From Margaritifera margaritifera (taxonomy: Eukaryota; Mollusca; Bivalvia; Unionida; Margaritiferidae), in assembly GCA_029931535.1 (NCBI GenBank), contig JAQPZY010001148.1, positions 958,501 to 1,022,500 of the forward strand: a stretch of 64,000 nucleotides of DNA, given 5' to 3'. A program made the translations under genes and the position numbers. Of the stretch, positions 12,148 through 23,430 are shown piece after piece; the stretch's first letter is position 1, and each line of letters starts with the position of its first letter. Under the pieces are notes generated by a model. The model had not been told where the DNA came from, did not search any database, and was given only the letters and a program-made list of their open reading frames with translations.

Positions 12148-12581
12148 CGCTGACCTGTGCATAATGCTGAGTTTAAAACCAACTAGACAAAACTGGCCTT
12201 CACTCCCATATATCCAGTTTTCTCGACAATTTTCCTGATACAGTAAAAGAGACAAACCAACCGTTTTCGAGAAGATGAGAACATTCATTGTTAACGGCCA
12301 CAAGAATTTTGTTTTCAATCGATATGAACAGATACTCAGTTATGATAAATGGGTGCTAAGGGTGATTCTTAACTTGAAGTGTACTACGACTCTCAAATAT
12401 GATCAGTGGTGGCTGAGGAAGAAAATAAACATTAAATATTTGTTATAAAGAATGTTCGTCCTTTTTTTAAGTTAATATGTCAGAACGCTACCAGGATAAT
12501 TTTGAAGAAACCCTCAATATGATTTAGGTAATCGTGCACATGTTCAGTTTGCTCACACCGATTGGAATGACAGAGAAAATC

Positions 12582-12583
<2 letters not shown>
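12144..12583. other. no recognised feature
   Basis: Unremarkable sequence between two microsatellites. Confidence 0.4.

Positions 12584-12662
<79 letters not shown>
12584..12662. repeat. (TC)n microsatellite
   Basis: About 39 TC units. It produces an Arg-Glu run in a false minus-strand frame. Confidence 0.97.
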
Positions 12663-12664
<2 letters not shown>

Positions 12665-13362
12665 GATTTGGCAAAGGCTACTTCGATGCTTATTTAAATT
12701 TGTGCCTATATTTTCATCGATGAAAATCCCTAATGTGAAGATACATCCAGGATAAATGTTAGGCTTGGATGTTGACCGAAGTTAACATTTCCTAAGATTC
12801 ATATTGATCGGAGAAGTCCCTTAACGAGAACTGAATTTGGAAGGAATACCTGGCAGCTAAAATGGTCATTTATGTAAACAAATACTTTTTTCTTTCTTTT
12901 TCCAACTTGCTTATTTTAAGATTGAGTGTCATTTACCATTCAGGACATCGATCAGCATAAGAATGAAAAATCTGAAATACGGTGACATGCCAGGGTAATT
13001 ATAACCATTATCCGTAAACCAAGACAAGAACAATGGGAACAATATTTGCTTTACATTCTTTAAATAGGTCAGAGTCAAAGGAGCATAACATGCACACTTT
13101 AGAACAGTATACAGCCAAATCTGAAATAAGACATCATAGCCAAAGTCGAAAAATATTACGTTTTTTTTTATAGAGCAGCAGAGTCTGTTTCTTCAGTTGA
13201 AGTTAATGATTTGGGATTTATCTTCAGTTTTCTGCGTACCTGTGTACACTCTATCGTACATTTTTCATTTTTAATCATGTCGTCCACAGTTGCAGTATTT
13301 TGGGTCTTTTGAGAAGTGATAATGAAATTTTAATATTTAAACCCATCTAATTCCTTTATCAC
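12663..13362. other. no recognised feature
   Basis: AT-rich with no coding or RNA signal. Confidence 0.4.
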
Positions 13363-13495
13363 CAACTCATTGGTCAATTGGTGAATACTTTTACTCAATA
13401 TAGATAATAAAGCCAACTCATTGGTCAATTGGTGAATACTTTCACTCATTGGTCAATTGGTGAATACTTTCACTCAATATAGATAATAAAGCCAA
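13363..13495. repeat. nested direct repeats
   Basis: ACTCATTGGTCAATTGGTGA occurs three times (about 13,365, 13,415 and 13,445). Two of the copies are followed by TCAATATAGATAATAAAGCC. Confidence 0.85.
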
Positions 13496-13620
13496 CATAA
13501 TTTTAAGGTTGGTCGAGCTGTCAAATCTCTGTATGCGTGCCGGTATGCTGATCCAGCATGATAGCAAACTACATTTCAATTAGTAAACCGATCAGATTCT
13601 TTTCGTTACTATAAATGTTT

Positions 13621-14672
13621 CGTAACTTTCAAATGATCAAACGAAAACGCTTTTGTCAGGTATGTTAAATGATCAAAGGAAAACGCTTTTGTCAGGTATG
13701 TCAAATGATCAAAGGAAAACGCTTTTGTCAGATATTTCAAATGATCAAAGGAAAACGCTTTTGTCAGGTATGTCAAATGATCAAAGGAAAACGCTTTTGT
13801 CAGGTATGTCAAATGATCAAAGGAAAACGCTTTTGTCAGATATTTCAAATGATCAAAGGAAAACGCTTTTGTCAGGTATGTCAAATGATCAAAGGAAAAC
13901 GCTTTTGTCAGGTATGTTAAAATGATCAAAGGAAAACGCTTTTGTCAGGTATGTCAAATGATCAAATAAAAACGCTTTTGTCATGTATGTTAAAATGATC
14001 AAAGGAAAACGCTTTTATCAGGTATGTCAAATGATCCAATGAAAACCCTTTTATCAGGTATGTCAAATGATCAAAGGAAAACGCTTTTGTCAGGTATGTC
14101 AAATGATCAAAGGAAAACGCTTTTGTCAGGTATGTCAAATGATCAAAGGAAAACGCTTTTGTCAGATATTTCAAATGATCAAAGGAAAACGCTTTTGTCA
14201 GGTATGTCAAATGATCAAAGGAAAACGCTTTTGTCAGGTATGTTAAAATGATCAAAGGAAAACGCTTTTGTCAGGTATGTCAAATGATCAAATAAAAACG
14301 CTTTTGTCATGTATGTTAAAATGATCAAAGGAAAACGCTTTTATCGGGTATGTCAAATGATCCAATGAAAACCCTTTTATCAGGTATGTCAAATGATCAA
14401 AGGAAAACGCTTTTATCAGGTATGTCAAATGATCAAAGGAAAACGCTTTTGTCAGGTATGTTAAAATGATCAAAGGAAAATGCTTTTGTCAGGTATGTCA
14501 AATGATCAGTGGAAAACGCTTTTGTCAGGTATGTTAAAATGATCCAACGAAAACGTTTTTATCAGGTATGTCAAATGATTCAACGAAAACGCTTTTGTCA
14601 AGTATGTTAAATGATCAGTGGAAAACGCTTTTGTCAGTTATGTCAAATGATCAAACAAAAACACTTTTGTCA
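13621..14672. repeat. 36-bp minisatellite with higher-order period
   Basis: About 29 copies of a 36-bp unit read as AAATGATCAAAGGAAAACGC then TTTTGTCAGGTATGTC. Variant units recur in the same order 326 bp apart (from 13,911 and from 14,237), giving a nine-unit higher-order repeat. Both strands stay open in several frames because 36 is a multiple of three. Late units (after 14,460) are more diverged, as expected at an array edge. Confidence 0.95.
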
Positions 14673-14703
14673 GGTAATAATTCTGCATGCAAATACAGCT
14701 GAA

Positions 14704-14980
14704 ACTAGACTTGTGCGTATCAAAACAAAACAAAACAAAACCTTTGTACTATAAATAGTCTTCTGACCCGAAAATAGACTTGTATGTATCAAAACAAAAC
14801 AAAACAAAACCTTTGTACTTTAAATAGCCTTCTGACCCAGAACTTGACTTGTATGTATCAAAACAAAACAAAATAAAACCTTTGTACTTTAAATAGCCTT
14901 CTGACACAAAACTTTACTTGTATGTATCAAAACAAAACAATCAAAACCTTTGTACTTTAAATAGCCTTCTGACCCAAACA
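14704..14980. repeat. 69-bp tandem repeat, four copies
   Basis: The unit includes GACTTGTATGTATCAAAACA, an AAAAC run, and TTTAAATAGCCTTCTGACCC. Confidence 0.9.
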
Positions 14981-15709
14981 AAATCTTAATTGAATCTTGC
15001 CATGCCACAAGCGTCATACTGCATCAACGTACAGACTACCCGTTCAAACATTGACTACCACTGCATTAACCAATAACTCTCCTGCCGAAATTTATATAAA
15101 GTGGTACAATTGGTCAATTTTGAATGAACGTATTAGCAGATTATGATTTTCAATATCTTTTGTTGGTAATTAAGAGGGACACAAACACACCTAGTTACAT
15201 ACATTGTATAAATTAATTCATGCTTCCTTAACGTGTTGCAACCCTTTCTTTCCGTCTTTCTTTCTTTTCTGTTTTTTTCTAAATATTAAAGTATTGTATA
15301 AGACTAAGTTTGTTTTCTTTCACTTTATTACATTATCGCATATGAAATAAACAAAAATTGAATGGTATCCATTCTCTAAATTTATCATATTTGAAAAGTT
15401 CTGAATATTTTGTTATAACTTTTTTATTTCTTTGAACCTGCCATTAAATTGAATGCTGATGGACAGACAAAATAACGGTCTACAAAATCATCTACAGTTG
15501 CATGTGCAGCACGCCAGACATCTACAGATATATACGTGTGACGTAACATAGGTAAATGACAGTGACCTAAACATGTCGGACATGGAAACCAATTCTGCTA
15601 CTGAGCAAAGATCATACTGTAAAATCCGGGCGCTCTTTGGGGACTCTGACTGATATCAAGGCCGAATTGGATAAAGTTTATGAATGTAGTTCTCTGTCAT
15701 ATCCTAGAT
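14981..15709. other. no recognised feature
   Basis: AT-rich; no gene or repeat recognised. Confidence 0.4.
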
Positions 15710-16112
15710 ACACACGTTCAGCAAAGAATGATCTTTTGTAAACGTGTTAATATTAAAATACTTAAATACTTCAGAGACTGCGCTGAGTACACTTGCCTTC
15801 GCAAAACTGTCCTGGTGTCCCGAATTAGATTTAAGAAATAAATTTGCCCTGTCACTACCTTCAATGCACGTTTGATATGATATACCATCTAAAGGGGAGC
15901 TAGCATTCTATATTTTTTTAAAGGCACAAAAGGACGATTTTTTTTAAGTTGGAATCGCAACTACGACGACCGCAATTTTCTTACTGTTAATTTCAGTTGT
16001 ATGGTTGCGCGACTCTATTTTTAGCACATAAAAATAAGTTCATTGAACAGTTCACTAAACAAATATTACCAGTTGATCGATAGCCTTTTGACGAATTAAA
16101 TTACCAATGAAG
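15710..16112 (-). repeat. right arm of a ~400-bp inverted repeat
   Basis: Reverse-complement partner of 11,658-12,063. The last matching motif is AAATTACCAATG near 16,098-16,109. Mariner transposase coding sequence begins within a few tens of bases of this edge, so the arm probably truncates the mariner element. Confidence 0.85.
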
Positions 16113-16156
16113 AAATAGTTGAAGCTCAGAACGGTTTGTGCTTGATGTTTCCCACA

Positions 16157-16720
16157 TTGTTAACGGACGATCAAAAACAGACTCGGTTTGAAATCGCCAA
16201 ACATTTACTCGCCAAACATGAAAAGCCTGACATTTGAATGAGATTGTCACAGGTGGTGCAACATAGATATACTGTTTTGAACCCGACTCGAGAGAAAATA
16301 ATAAAGTTTGGATCGGATAAAACGAGCAGAGACCACTAATCGCTCGACGTAGTAGGACTTTCAATAGAGTTTTATACGCATTATTTTTCAATGCAAAAGG
16401 TCCCGTCATGCAGATACATGTGCCTGAATCTGCTAGTGTCTCTGGACATTTTTATGCCTCCAAAGTGTTGTCAAAAGTCTTGGAACACTGTCGAAACACC
16501 CGTTCGCGCACCGATACCTGAGGTATCCATCTGCGCCATGACAAAGCATCGTCGCATTAATCTGCCCTGGTGACAGACTTCCTGAAGGAGCACAACATCC
16601 AAACTTTGCCGCATCCTCCATTCAGCCCTGATTTAACTCAAAGTGATTTTTGGCTAAATGCCTTTATCAACGATTCGCTGAGGGGCATACGATTTGAAGT
16701 GCAGTTTTCCAGTGTATGAA
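16157..16720 (+). pseudogene. mariner (DD34D) transposase pseudogene, N-terminus missing
   Basis: A decayed mariner-family transposase, the nuclear DDD enzyme that cuts at terminal repeats and inserts at TA. Recognised segments in order: LLTDDQKQTRFEIAKHLLAK (16,157 on, frame 2), then after a frameshift NEIVTGGAT (16,243 on, frame 1), a HDKASSH segment (16,537) and LPHPPFSPDLTQSDFW (about 16,603-16,650). The second and third catalytic Asp codons at 16,540 and 16,645 are 34 residues apart, the diagnostic DD34D spacing. The first catalytic Asp, expected in the VTGDE-like motif, is Gly (GGT, 16,255-16,257). In-frame stops follow at about 16,264, 16,310, 16,519 and 16,552, and the frame closes near 16,720. 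The DNA-binding N-terminus is not visible. The copy is certainly inactive. Confidence 0.92.
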
Positions 16721-16866
16721 CAACATACCAAAAAGTGAATACAAAATGGCATTTAATAATTGGATGATCAGACTGAGAAAGTGTGTAGAGGTGCATAGAG
16801 ATTACTTTGAAGGGATGCACTGACGTATTGTTCATTAATAAAGAACTTTGTTACGCAGCACACTAA

Positions 16867-16896
16867 TATTCAGAACACTTGAATACCACTCGTATA
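16867..16896. repeat. mariner 3-prime terminal inverted repeat
   Basis: ACTTGAATACCACTCGTA followed by TA, about 145 bases after the transposase frame closes. This resembles the TGAATA...CTCGTA ends of mariner elements, with TA as the target duplication. No 5-prime partner was found. Confidence 0.7.
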
Positions 16897-18867
16897 TCCT
16901 GGATGCATCTATGTTTTGACAAATTTATAAAAAAGATTGTCTTTTAGGATAACAACATTCCAAGAAAGTAAAGAAACAATGTATTCACAATAACATAATG
17001 TATTTAAGGGGGTAAAATGAGCAAGGGAGGATAACGGAGTTTTAATCCAGTTTCGCGTGCCCGATCTTCCAAGCCTCATTTCTGTCACAATGACGACCTT
17101 TTGACTCGATATTCCCTTGTGAACCCAGTGTCCTCTGATGAGTATATGTGCCCGTGATAACGAGATTCTAATAAAGACCATTTCCAATTAGGGATGTTTG
17201 CTTTCGTAACATTAACGTTTATTTCCCAGCTTGAAATGATGTGATTAATACATTATGACATCAGCAATATGACCTCATTTGCTACTTAGGCGAACTCTGG
17301 GAGAGACGGAACGTAAAATGACGTGATTCAGACTTCTGTCTCTTACAAATTAATGAAAAAGAAAAATGTTTATACAATTGACAAACCAGATAAATAGGAA
17401 TTACACACATCAACATTGGACTCATTATCCAGGAGGCTAGGTCACGATATATCATTGTCTGGTATAATAGATTCTTAGTGTATTTATTTGTTTCTTGGCG
17501 TTCTTTATGACTGTTAGAATTAAAAAAAAACGTTTTCACGACCACGCGCTGATTTGTGTGATAGAGGAAAGTTTGCTAGTCTGACAGGCAAATCTGGAAA
17601 CAAACATTTTACTGCTCATTACTACTTTAAATTTATTTGTTGTAAAATGGAATACAAGCGAAACGGGGAAGAGAAGGGGATCATGGCATAACTGCAAGAC
17701 TGGAAAACAGTCCAAGAGCTGGGAATGTGGTATACATCGAACTCTGTCTTTAATCTCTCTTTACACTCTGAGAAGTACACAGACATCAGAAGGAGATACA
17801 TAAACATGCAAGACTTGACTTCAGGAATTCTCTGTCGATGAACGCAGAGACGTACATAATCAAATAAAACGTGCGACATCAGGTTCTACAGTAATTTCTC
17901 ACGGGAAGTCAATTTTCGCCGTATTGTCTTCGGCGATCACCCAAGGCGAGCAAAGGGAGCTGCATCTTATTAATACATACAGTGTAATTGACCCCACTCT
18001 TTTCGAAAAAAAAATGTAGAGATTATGGGATCCTACTAGTCCTGACTTGGGTACGAAACATAATATCGGTCAGCTACTTATACACCAAGTAACATAGAGA
18101 CCACAAACTTTGGAATATGACTGTGTGTGGTATGTAGATGTGCACAGAACTGAGATCCAATCCTATGCATGTATGTATTATAAAGGGGTATAGAAAACTC
18201 AGAAAAGCGCAGGGAAAATGCTGTTGTTATGCAGGCTCTCATTGTAATGAAGATCACATTTTCTTTTACAAAAAAATGGAACTGATGCGATAAGCAGCTC
18301 CATATCCCTTTCTTTGTCAGCGATTCCATCTACCCTTCTTTCTCTCCAATCCAGGAACTGAAAAATATCACTTTAATATTTTGGGATTCGTATTGCACCA
18401 ATACGTTTAATTGCGACCACCTTAGACATGCGCCTTTCTGGCTTTTGACTGCAACCAGTACATAAAAGTAATGTTGATAATTATCAAAGACTTCAAACCG
18501 GATGCTGACATCTAAACAATCAAAGTGAACAACTCGCAAACTTGGCCACGTTTAGGTGTAAAAAGGTGACCGTGATTAAAGCTGATTTCGCTATTGCCTT
18601 ATTGGACCATACTCTTTGTAGACTCGAGAAGCGCTTTAATAACAGAAGAGGCTCTCTTTGAAATCGATAATAGTGACTGACAAGTCAAAATGAGTACGAG
18701 AATAGATGCATTAGTACACAAAACAGAAGACCTCATGAGCGAAGGTTTCAATGTTTAAAAAGACCCAATTAACCACAAAAGCTATGTACACGCTAAAAGT
18801 AAATTTGCTGAATTTATTGAACAATAGGGGATAATAAAGGTATAAAAAGATATAAAAAAATAAGTAC

Positions 18868-18868
<1 letters not shown>
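16897..18868. other. no recognised feature
   Basis: About 2 kb of moderately AT-rich sequence. Several minus-strand frames of 65-92 residues occur (16,909-17,187; 17,282-17,545; 17,622-17,879; 18,078-18,329; 18,330-18,539) but none shows a known motif, consistent spacing or splice context. Confidence 0.4.

Positions 18869-18946
<78 letters not shown>
18869..18946. repeat. (AT)n microsatellite
   Basis: About 38 AT units. Confidence 0.97.
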
Positions 18947-18948
<2 letters not shown>

Positions 18949-18974
18949 TCAAAATAATTATTGTGAAAAGTAAG

Positions 18975-19600
18975 TTCAGTTTTTTCTTTGATTTTTAATG
19001 TCAGTCGTTTATTTAAGTATTTGTTGATTCAAAGATAAGTGGCACGCAGCGGGTTTACGAGTTTCATACTCAACTTGAAGAAATTTGTAGATTACTCATT
19101 CAGAAAAAATAAAAAGATCGATAATAATTCTTTCCCATACCAGTAACATCAGCTTAATTACAGGTCTAAGTATGCAAAATGAGTACGTAATATTTGACTA
19201 AGCATGTTTTCTTAATTAAATACAGGATCCATATTTGTTTACAGACGAATTAAAGCATTTCTTTTCAAATATAAAATACAGGAATAATAATTTTTACCCT
19301 ACACATTCTGAAAATTGTAACAAATTTAGATATTAGTCGTGTCCTTTGAAGATATGAATAATGACATAAGTTTATTGTAGATACTGTAATACATGTGTAA
19401 ATTATACAAAATATGTTGTATTAGTAAATTGGATCTTATTACAGGTACTTAAAATTATTTGTAACCTCCAATCTGGTTACTTGAAATGAAATTTAGCATC
19501 TAGATTTCGCAAACCTGTTTATTTTATTTGTAATATCGTATGCAAGACCTGTTTGGAAATAGAAATCTTTATAATCCTGTATTTTGTGGATATTGAAAAT
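18975..19600. repeat. segmental duplication, copy A, block 3
   Basis: Collinear with two places in copy B: about 47,330-48,190 and 49,515-49,930. Landmarks are ACGAGTTTCATACTCAACTT near 19,059 (49,600), GATCGATAATAATTC near 19,114 (47,454), and GTATGCAAGACCTG-T near 19,539 versus GTGTGCAAGACTTG-T near 48,160. Confidence 0.7.
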
Positions 19601-20017
19601 GATAGTCGAATTGAATGTAGCAATAATTTCTCTGAAATTACTTCTTTTCAAATTAAAGTTTCCATGCCCATTATTTCTTCTAAATTTCGCGTATTTCTCT
19701 CATTTTAAAATACTTAAGATTGCATGAAATACTGTTTGTTACGTTTTTGTGTAATGTTCTTAAAAGTAAAATAGATTAGTTCTTTGGTGGACTCAATTTT
19801 ATAGTTACATACTAAACAAGTCAATTTAAAATTTGTATATACTAAGGAACAATAAGTAGGTAAAAACCAAACTTCAAGTATGAACAAATTAAAGACACAT
19901 GGGCTATTCTCTGAAAACAACCCTTCAGTGTGTTTCATTAATTTTTAGAGGGCTTAATTAAACTGTTATTATTCCAATAACATTATATGGTTGTTTTGCT
20001 TACATTTGATCATAGTA

Positions 20018-20165
20018 CAGTAAAACGTCGATCACCAGGATCCATCGGTTAACATAGATTTCGCCCTGATAATCCGTCGTCCGGATAATCGAATTTTGGT
20101 CAAAAGGTAGAACTGTGAATGGAAGGATCTGGATTAAATAGGTCCGATTATCGTACGTTTGACTG
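20018..20165. mobile_element. pogo/Tigger-like MITE
   Basis: A 148-bp element. The left end is CAGTAAAACGTCGATCA; the reverse complement of the right end is CAGTCAAACGTACGATAAT. TA dinucleotides on both sides (20,016-17 and 20,166-67) fit the TA target duplication of the Tc1/mariner/pogo superfamily. The interior contains further CCGGATAATCG terminal-like motifs. Confidence 0.75.
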
Positions 20166-20587
20166 TATATGTATCAGTAATGAAGTAAATATTTGCGTTT
20201 TGCAGATATTTGACATGGTTTAAGAGCAGAAAAGGTAAGAAATAATAGCACTATTAATTTCCTTTAATTAGATACTTCACACCTATCGAAAACTTCTAGG
20301 ATTATTCACGTTGGAATGATAACAAAGGTGTGATGAACGGTTATTTTATGTATGGTCTTTTGAACAAAAGTGTCAAAGGGCTTTGATCAAGGTCAAAATC
20401 ATCTTTGCTGGTCAAGGGTCGCCGATCAACTTTGTTCCACATCAACTCTTGGCATCTTTAGCTAGCGGAAACGGTGTATACTGCTCCGCAATCAGACTAG
20501 GTGCATCTGAAGAAGAAGAAAAAGATGATCTTATCAGATCCTGTGTTACATTTAAATTGGGAGATTGTAAGGAATAATCACAGCGGC
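20166..20587. other. no supported gene
   Basis: A 64-residue plus-strand frame (20,383-20,577) lacks an ATG and any known motif. Confidence 0.4.
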
Positions 20588-20654
20588 CTTAATACACAAC
20601 GACACATGTCGCACGCGTTTCTTAATACACAACGACACATGTCGCACGCGTTTC
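20588..20654. repeat. exact 33-bp tandem duplication
   Basis: Two copies beginning CTTAATACACAACGACACAT, each containing ACGACACATGTCGCACGCGT. Confidence 0.95.
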
Positions 20655-20729
20655 TTTAATTTAAACATTTCATACAACTTTCAATTTCTGGTGTGTTTTA
20701 TAGGTCACACATTAACTTTGTGTATACTT

Positions 20730-20930
20730 ATGTTGTATCATACTTCATGTAAATATGCATGCAGGTATGTGTGTGCCCATGTGTATACGTAGATGTATAT
20801 ACATATATAATACGTAAGTTTATATATGCATAGATGAATGTGTATGTGGATGTGTGGATGTATATGTAAGTATATATCTTTGTATTCATTAAATGTTTGT
20901 ACATGCGATAGATTTGTTTCACTGTATGTA
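20730..20930. repeat. low-complexity TATG/TGTA-rich tract
   Basis: Degenerate purine-pyrimidine repeats of the TATG type. They produce Tyr/Ile/His-rich false frames on the minus strand. Confidence 0.7.
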
Positions 20931-21299
20931 TCAAACATGCCACCATCAATTTCTGTAACAAACTTAAATGTAAATGTATATACTTGCTGAGCACCATTTA
21001 ACTAAATACGAAACAGATCATGTCATATTGTTATAGCGGCACTCACTTTGCGACAACTGGGTGTCAGAATAAACTTTCTCTATTTGTATCTCCCTCTTTC
21101 CCTCTGTCTCTCCTAATTACATTTATTTTTACTTTTAAATTATAATTTAGTTATTCATAAATACCATTATAATTATAATTGTATTCGATTGTATTTGTTT
21201 CTGATTTCTTGTACTCTGTTTTATATTAGAGTCGTGATTGGCAAATTAGTTTTATTTACAGATTCTAATCTACATTGTAATAAGTCAAAATTTGGATAG

Positions 21300-21366
21300 A
21301 CACAGTTGTAGCCCGTACGGGCGAGTAATCCGGATAATGGGCGTCCGGATAATCGACGTTTTACTC
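21300..21366. mobile_element. solo end of a pogo-like element
   Basis: CCGGATAATCGACGTTTTAC then TCTA at 21,344-21,368 is the inverted version of the 20,018 terminus (CAGTAAAACGTCGAT), and CCGGATAAT is repeated inside. It may be the far end of a 1.35-kb element starting at 20,018, or a separate truncated MITE. Confidence 0.55.
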
Positions 21367-21369
21367 TAT

Positions 21370-22300
21370 AAGGAATATTACTCTTCCTCTGTCTCACTCT
21401 TTATGAGGTAGATGTAAATATAAAATTCTTAGGGAATATTTATTTCGTCAGGTAGTCACTGATGTAATATAGGTAACATACTTTGCGGTTTTTACGATGT
21501 GTAAAAAAAAGTTTTTGATTCGAAACGAAATACATGCTACAAGAATAGGAGATTAGATCATATACATATGAAAAAGTGCACAATATATTTTAAAATGAGA
21601 CGATAGCCTAAAAATTACTTATTTGATAAATCTCACAGGGTGTGATCGAGGCTTACCACAGCTTCTGGGTTATGTTTATTGAATATATAATTTCTGTGGA
21701 ATCAGGATTAGGTCATGCTTTCAATGGGAAATAAATAGGTTCAGTGTTCAAAAGTTATGTTCCTGTTACTCGATGCCCATGTTTAAAAATTTTGTTCAAA
21801 TTGTAAAATGTTCAACTGTAACACGAAAGAGGAAAATTAAGGGCGGACTAATTGAATGCTAGAATCAAGATATTTATCTTACACTATCAAGCAATCTTCT
21901 TTGATTATATTGCGGTGCTTCGATTTCATCTAATTAAACAATGGTGTGACCTACATATGATTGAGGAAATATACGGAGCGTAGAAGACATCTCAATTCGG
22001 TGTCACAAGTTTCATGTAATATGTTCAAAATACAAAATTACCATAAATTTAATTACATATTTCGACTTTAATTCTTCATGCGATAAATATAGTTTGGACG
22101 GATGGGCTTTATATCTTGATAGCAATTGAATGGCAATAACGCTATCAGACCAAACAAAAAACATTATACCTGCGTATTTAAGTTATGTGGGCTCTCTTCC
22201 TTAATTGATCAGCGCGTTTTATTATCACAGCTTCATCTAAGGCATGTTTAGCATTTTATTCTCCCGACGTCCCTGAGATTAAATCTGGCAAGTCCTCATG
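21370..22300. other. no gene; duplication copy A continues
   Basis: AT-rich. The part at about 22,140-22,240 resembles 50,920-51,020 (shared CTATCAGACC / CCATCAGACC and an AATTGATCAGCGCGTTTTA-like string). Confidence 0.45.
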
Positions 22301-22304
22301 AAAT

Positions 22305-22634
22305 CTAATTTTCAATATCGCAAATGTGTACTACAAACAATGCCCTATATCCGGTACCTAAACGATGTATCATGCCATTTGATATATTCCAATGTGGCCA
22401 GCTTGCACGAGAGGTTATCATACCACTGACGTGAAAATTCTTCATTGATATTATACATAACGTGTTTCCTTTTGATTTTACGAGCAGAAGTACATCATAA
22501 GGAACGGAATCCGATAGTAGCTTGACTTTTAATCTATTATCTACCAGAATGAAAGCAGCTATATCTCCTATTACACAAACAGTTTGCAGCCATTGCTTGA
22601 CAGCTGTAACTTTTCTAATTGAATAGGTCATCAC
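22305..22634 (-). CDS. 109-residue open frame, possible exon relic
   Basis: An open minus-strand frame that starts with ATG ATG and ends at a stop near 22,305. It does not overlap a simple repeat, unlike most long frames here. The segment GDIAAFILVDNRLKVKLLS has a decayed counterpart in the paralogous block at about 51,310-51,475 on the same strand (QDIAVFSLVDKKLNGKLL, then stops), so the frame is kept in one copy and broken in the other. The VDN-LK-KLLS pattern with a following P-DV loosely resembles blades of the beta-propeller C-termini of invertebrate TRIM-like proteins. This is a weak inference. No splice sites were established and no family is firmly recognised. Confidence 0.3.
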   Translation of the reverse strand: MMTYSIRKVTAVKQWLQTVCVIGDIAAFILVDNRLKVKLLSDSVPYDVLLLVKSKGNTLCIISMKNFHVSGMITSRASWPHWNISNGMIHRLGTGYRALFVVHICDIEN

Positions 22635-23430
22635 TTATGCTAATATTAAATGTCATGGAAATAAATGATGGTTGTGTTTAATATTTTTTAGAGAAAACAC
22701 AGGCAAATACTCGTGGGGATGTACAGTGAACTTTATGCTGGATGGATAGAATTACAGACCTATTTAAAACAAATCTCAGGTTAAGTCGGTCTAGATCATT
22801 TATTATCAGAAAAAAAGTTTTCAGACCGCACACGGTGCCGAAAGACTTGTCATTCAGGCGCTTGCCCACATTTTCGACATAACACTCAAAATTTATGTTT
22901 TTCTTTGATAATATTTCAAGGTAAAGCCCCGTGTAATTTTGTTCTCGACCCTTTCAAATGCACGCTTGCTGTATACTAAGGAAAGTATAGCATCGATCGC
23001 AAGCATCATTTACTACTTCAGTCATCTCACGTAACTATAGTTACATCATTATCGTATTAAGTAGTCACTGACTTCAAAAGAATTCATAAAAACTGAGTGA
23101 ACATTAGAATAAGTAGGAAATGATGGTGCTATTTGATGTTGAATGAAAATGTCAATTTCTATAACTTCTAACGTTATGTCAAATATTGATGACATCATAA
23201 CCGAAATAAAGGTGAAAAATATTAATGATGTCAAACGCTTGCTCCAACGTTTGCCTTTGATCAGGTAAAGTAAAAATAATTTATAAATTGTTGACTGAGT
23301 AGACTTCTCTGGAACTACAAGACAAATGACACCGTGATATTACAAATAGATACGCTTCATCCCTGATCCATGTTATCTATAATTAATTAACTTGTGCACA
23401 AATCTTCCCGATGTCGTTTATTTGATTGCT
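22460..23430. repeat. segmental duplication, copy A, block 4, with empty insertion site
   Basis: Collinear with 51,300-51,790 plus 54,432-55,940. Landmarks: GTGTTTCCTTTTGATTT at 22,461 (51,305); TCGGTCTAG near 22,786 (51,618); TTGTTCTCGACCCTTTC then ATGCACGCTTGCTG near 22,939-22,972 (54,435-54,467); and TAATTAA--TGTGCACA near 23,381 (55,892). The 2.64-kb element of copy B is absent here, at about 22,936. Confidence 0.8.

Noticed and set aside
13609..14473. ORFs on both strands of the 36-bp array
   Set aside because: Unit length divisible by three keeps frames open; not coding.
13621..14672. CRISPR-like array
   Set aside because: No unique spacers; units are contiguous and the genome is eukaryotic.
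20383..20577. 64-residue plus-strand ORF in the pogo-like region
   Set aside because: No ATG at its start and no transposase motif; left as unsupported.
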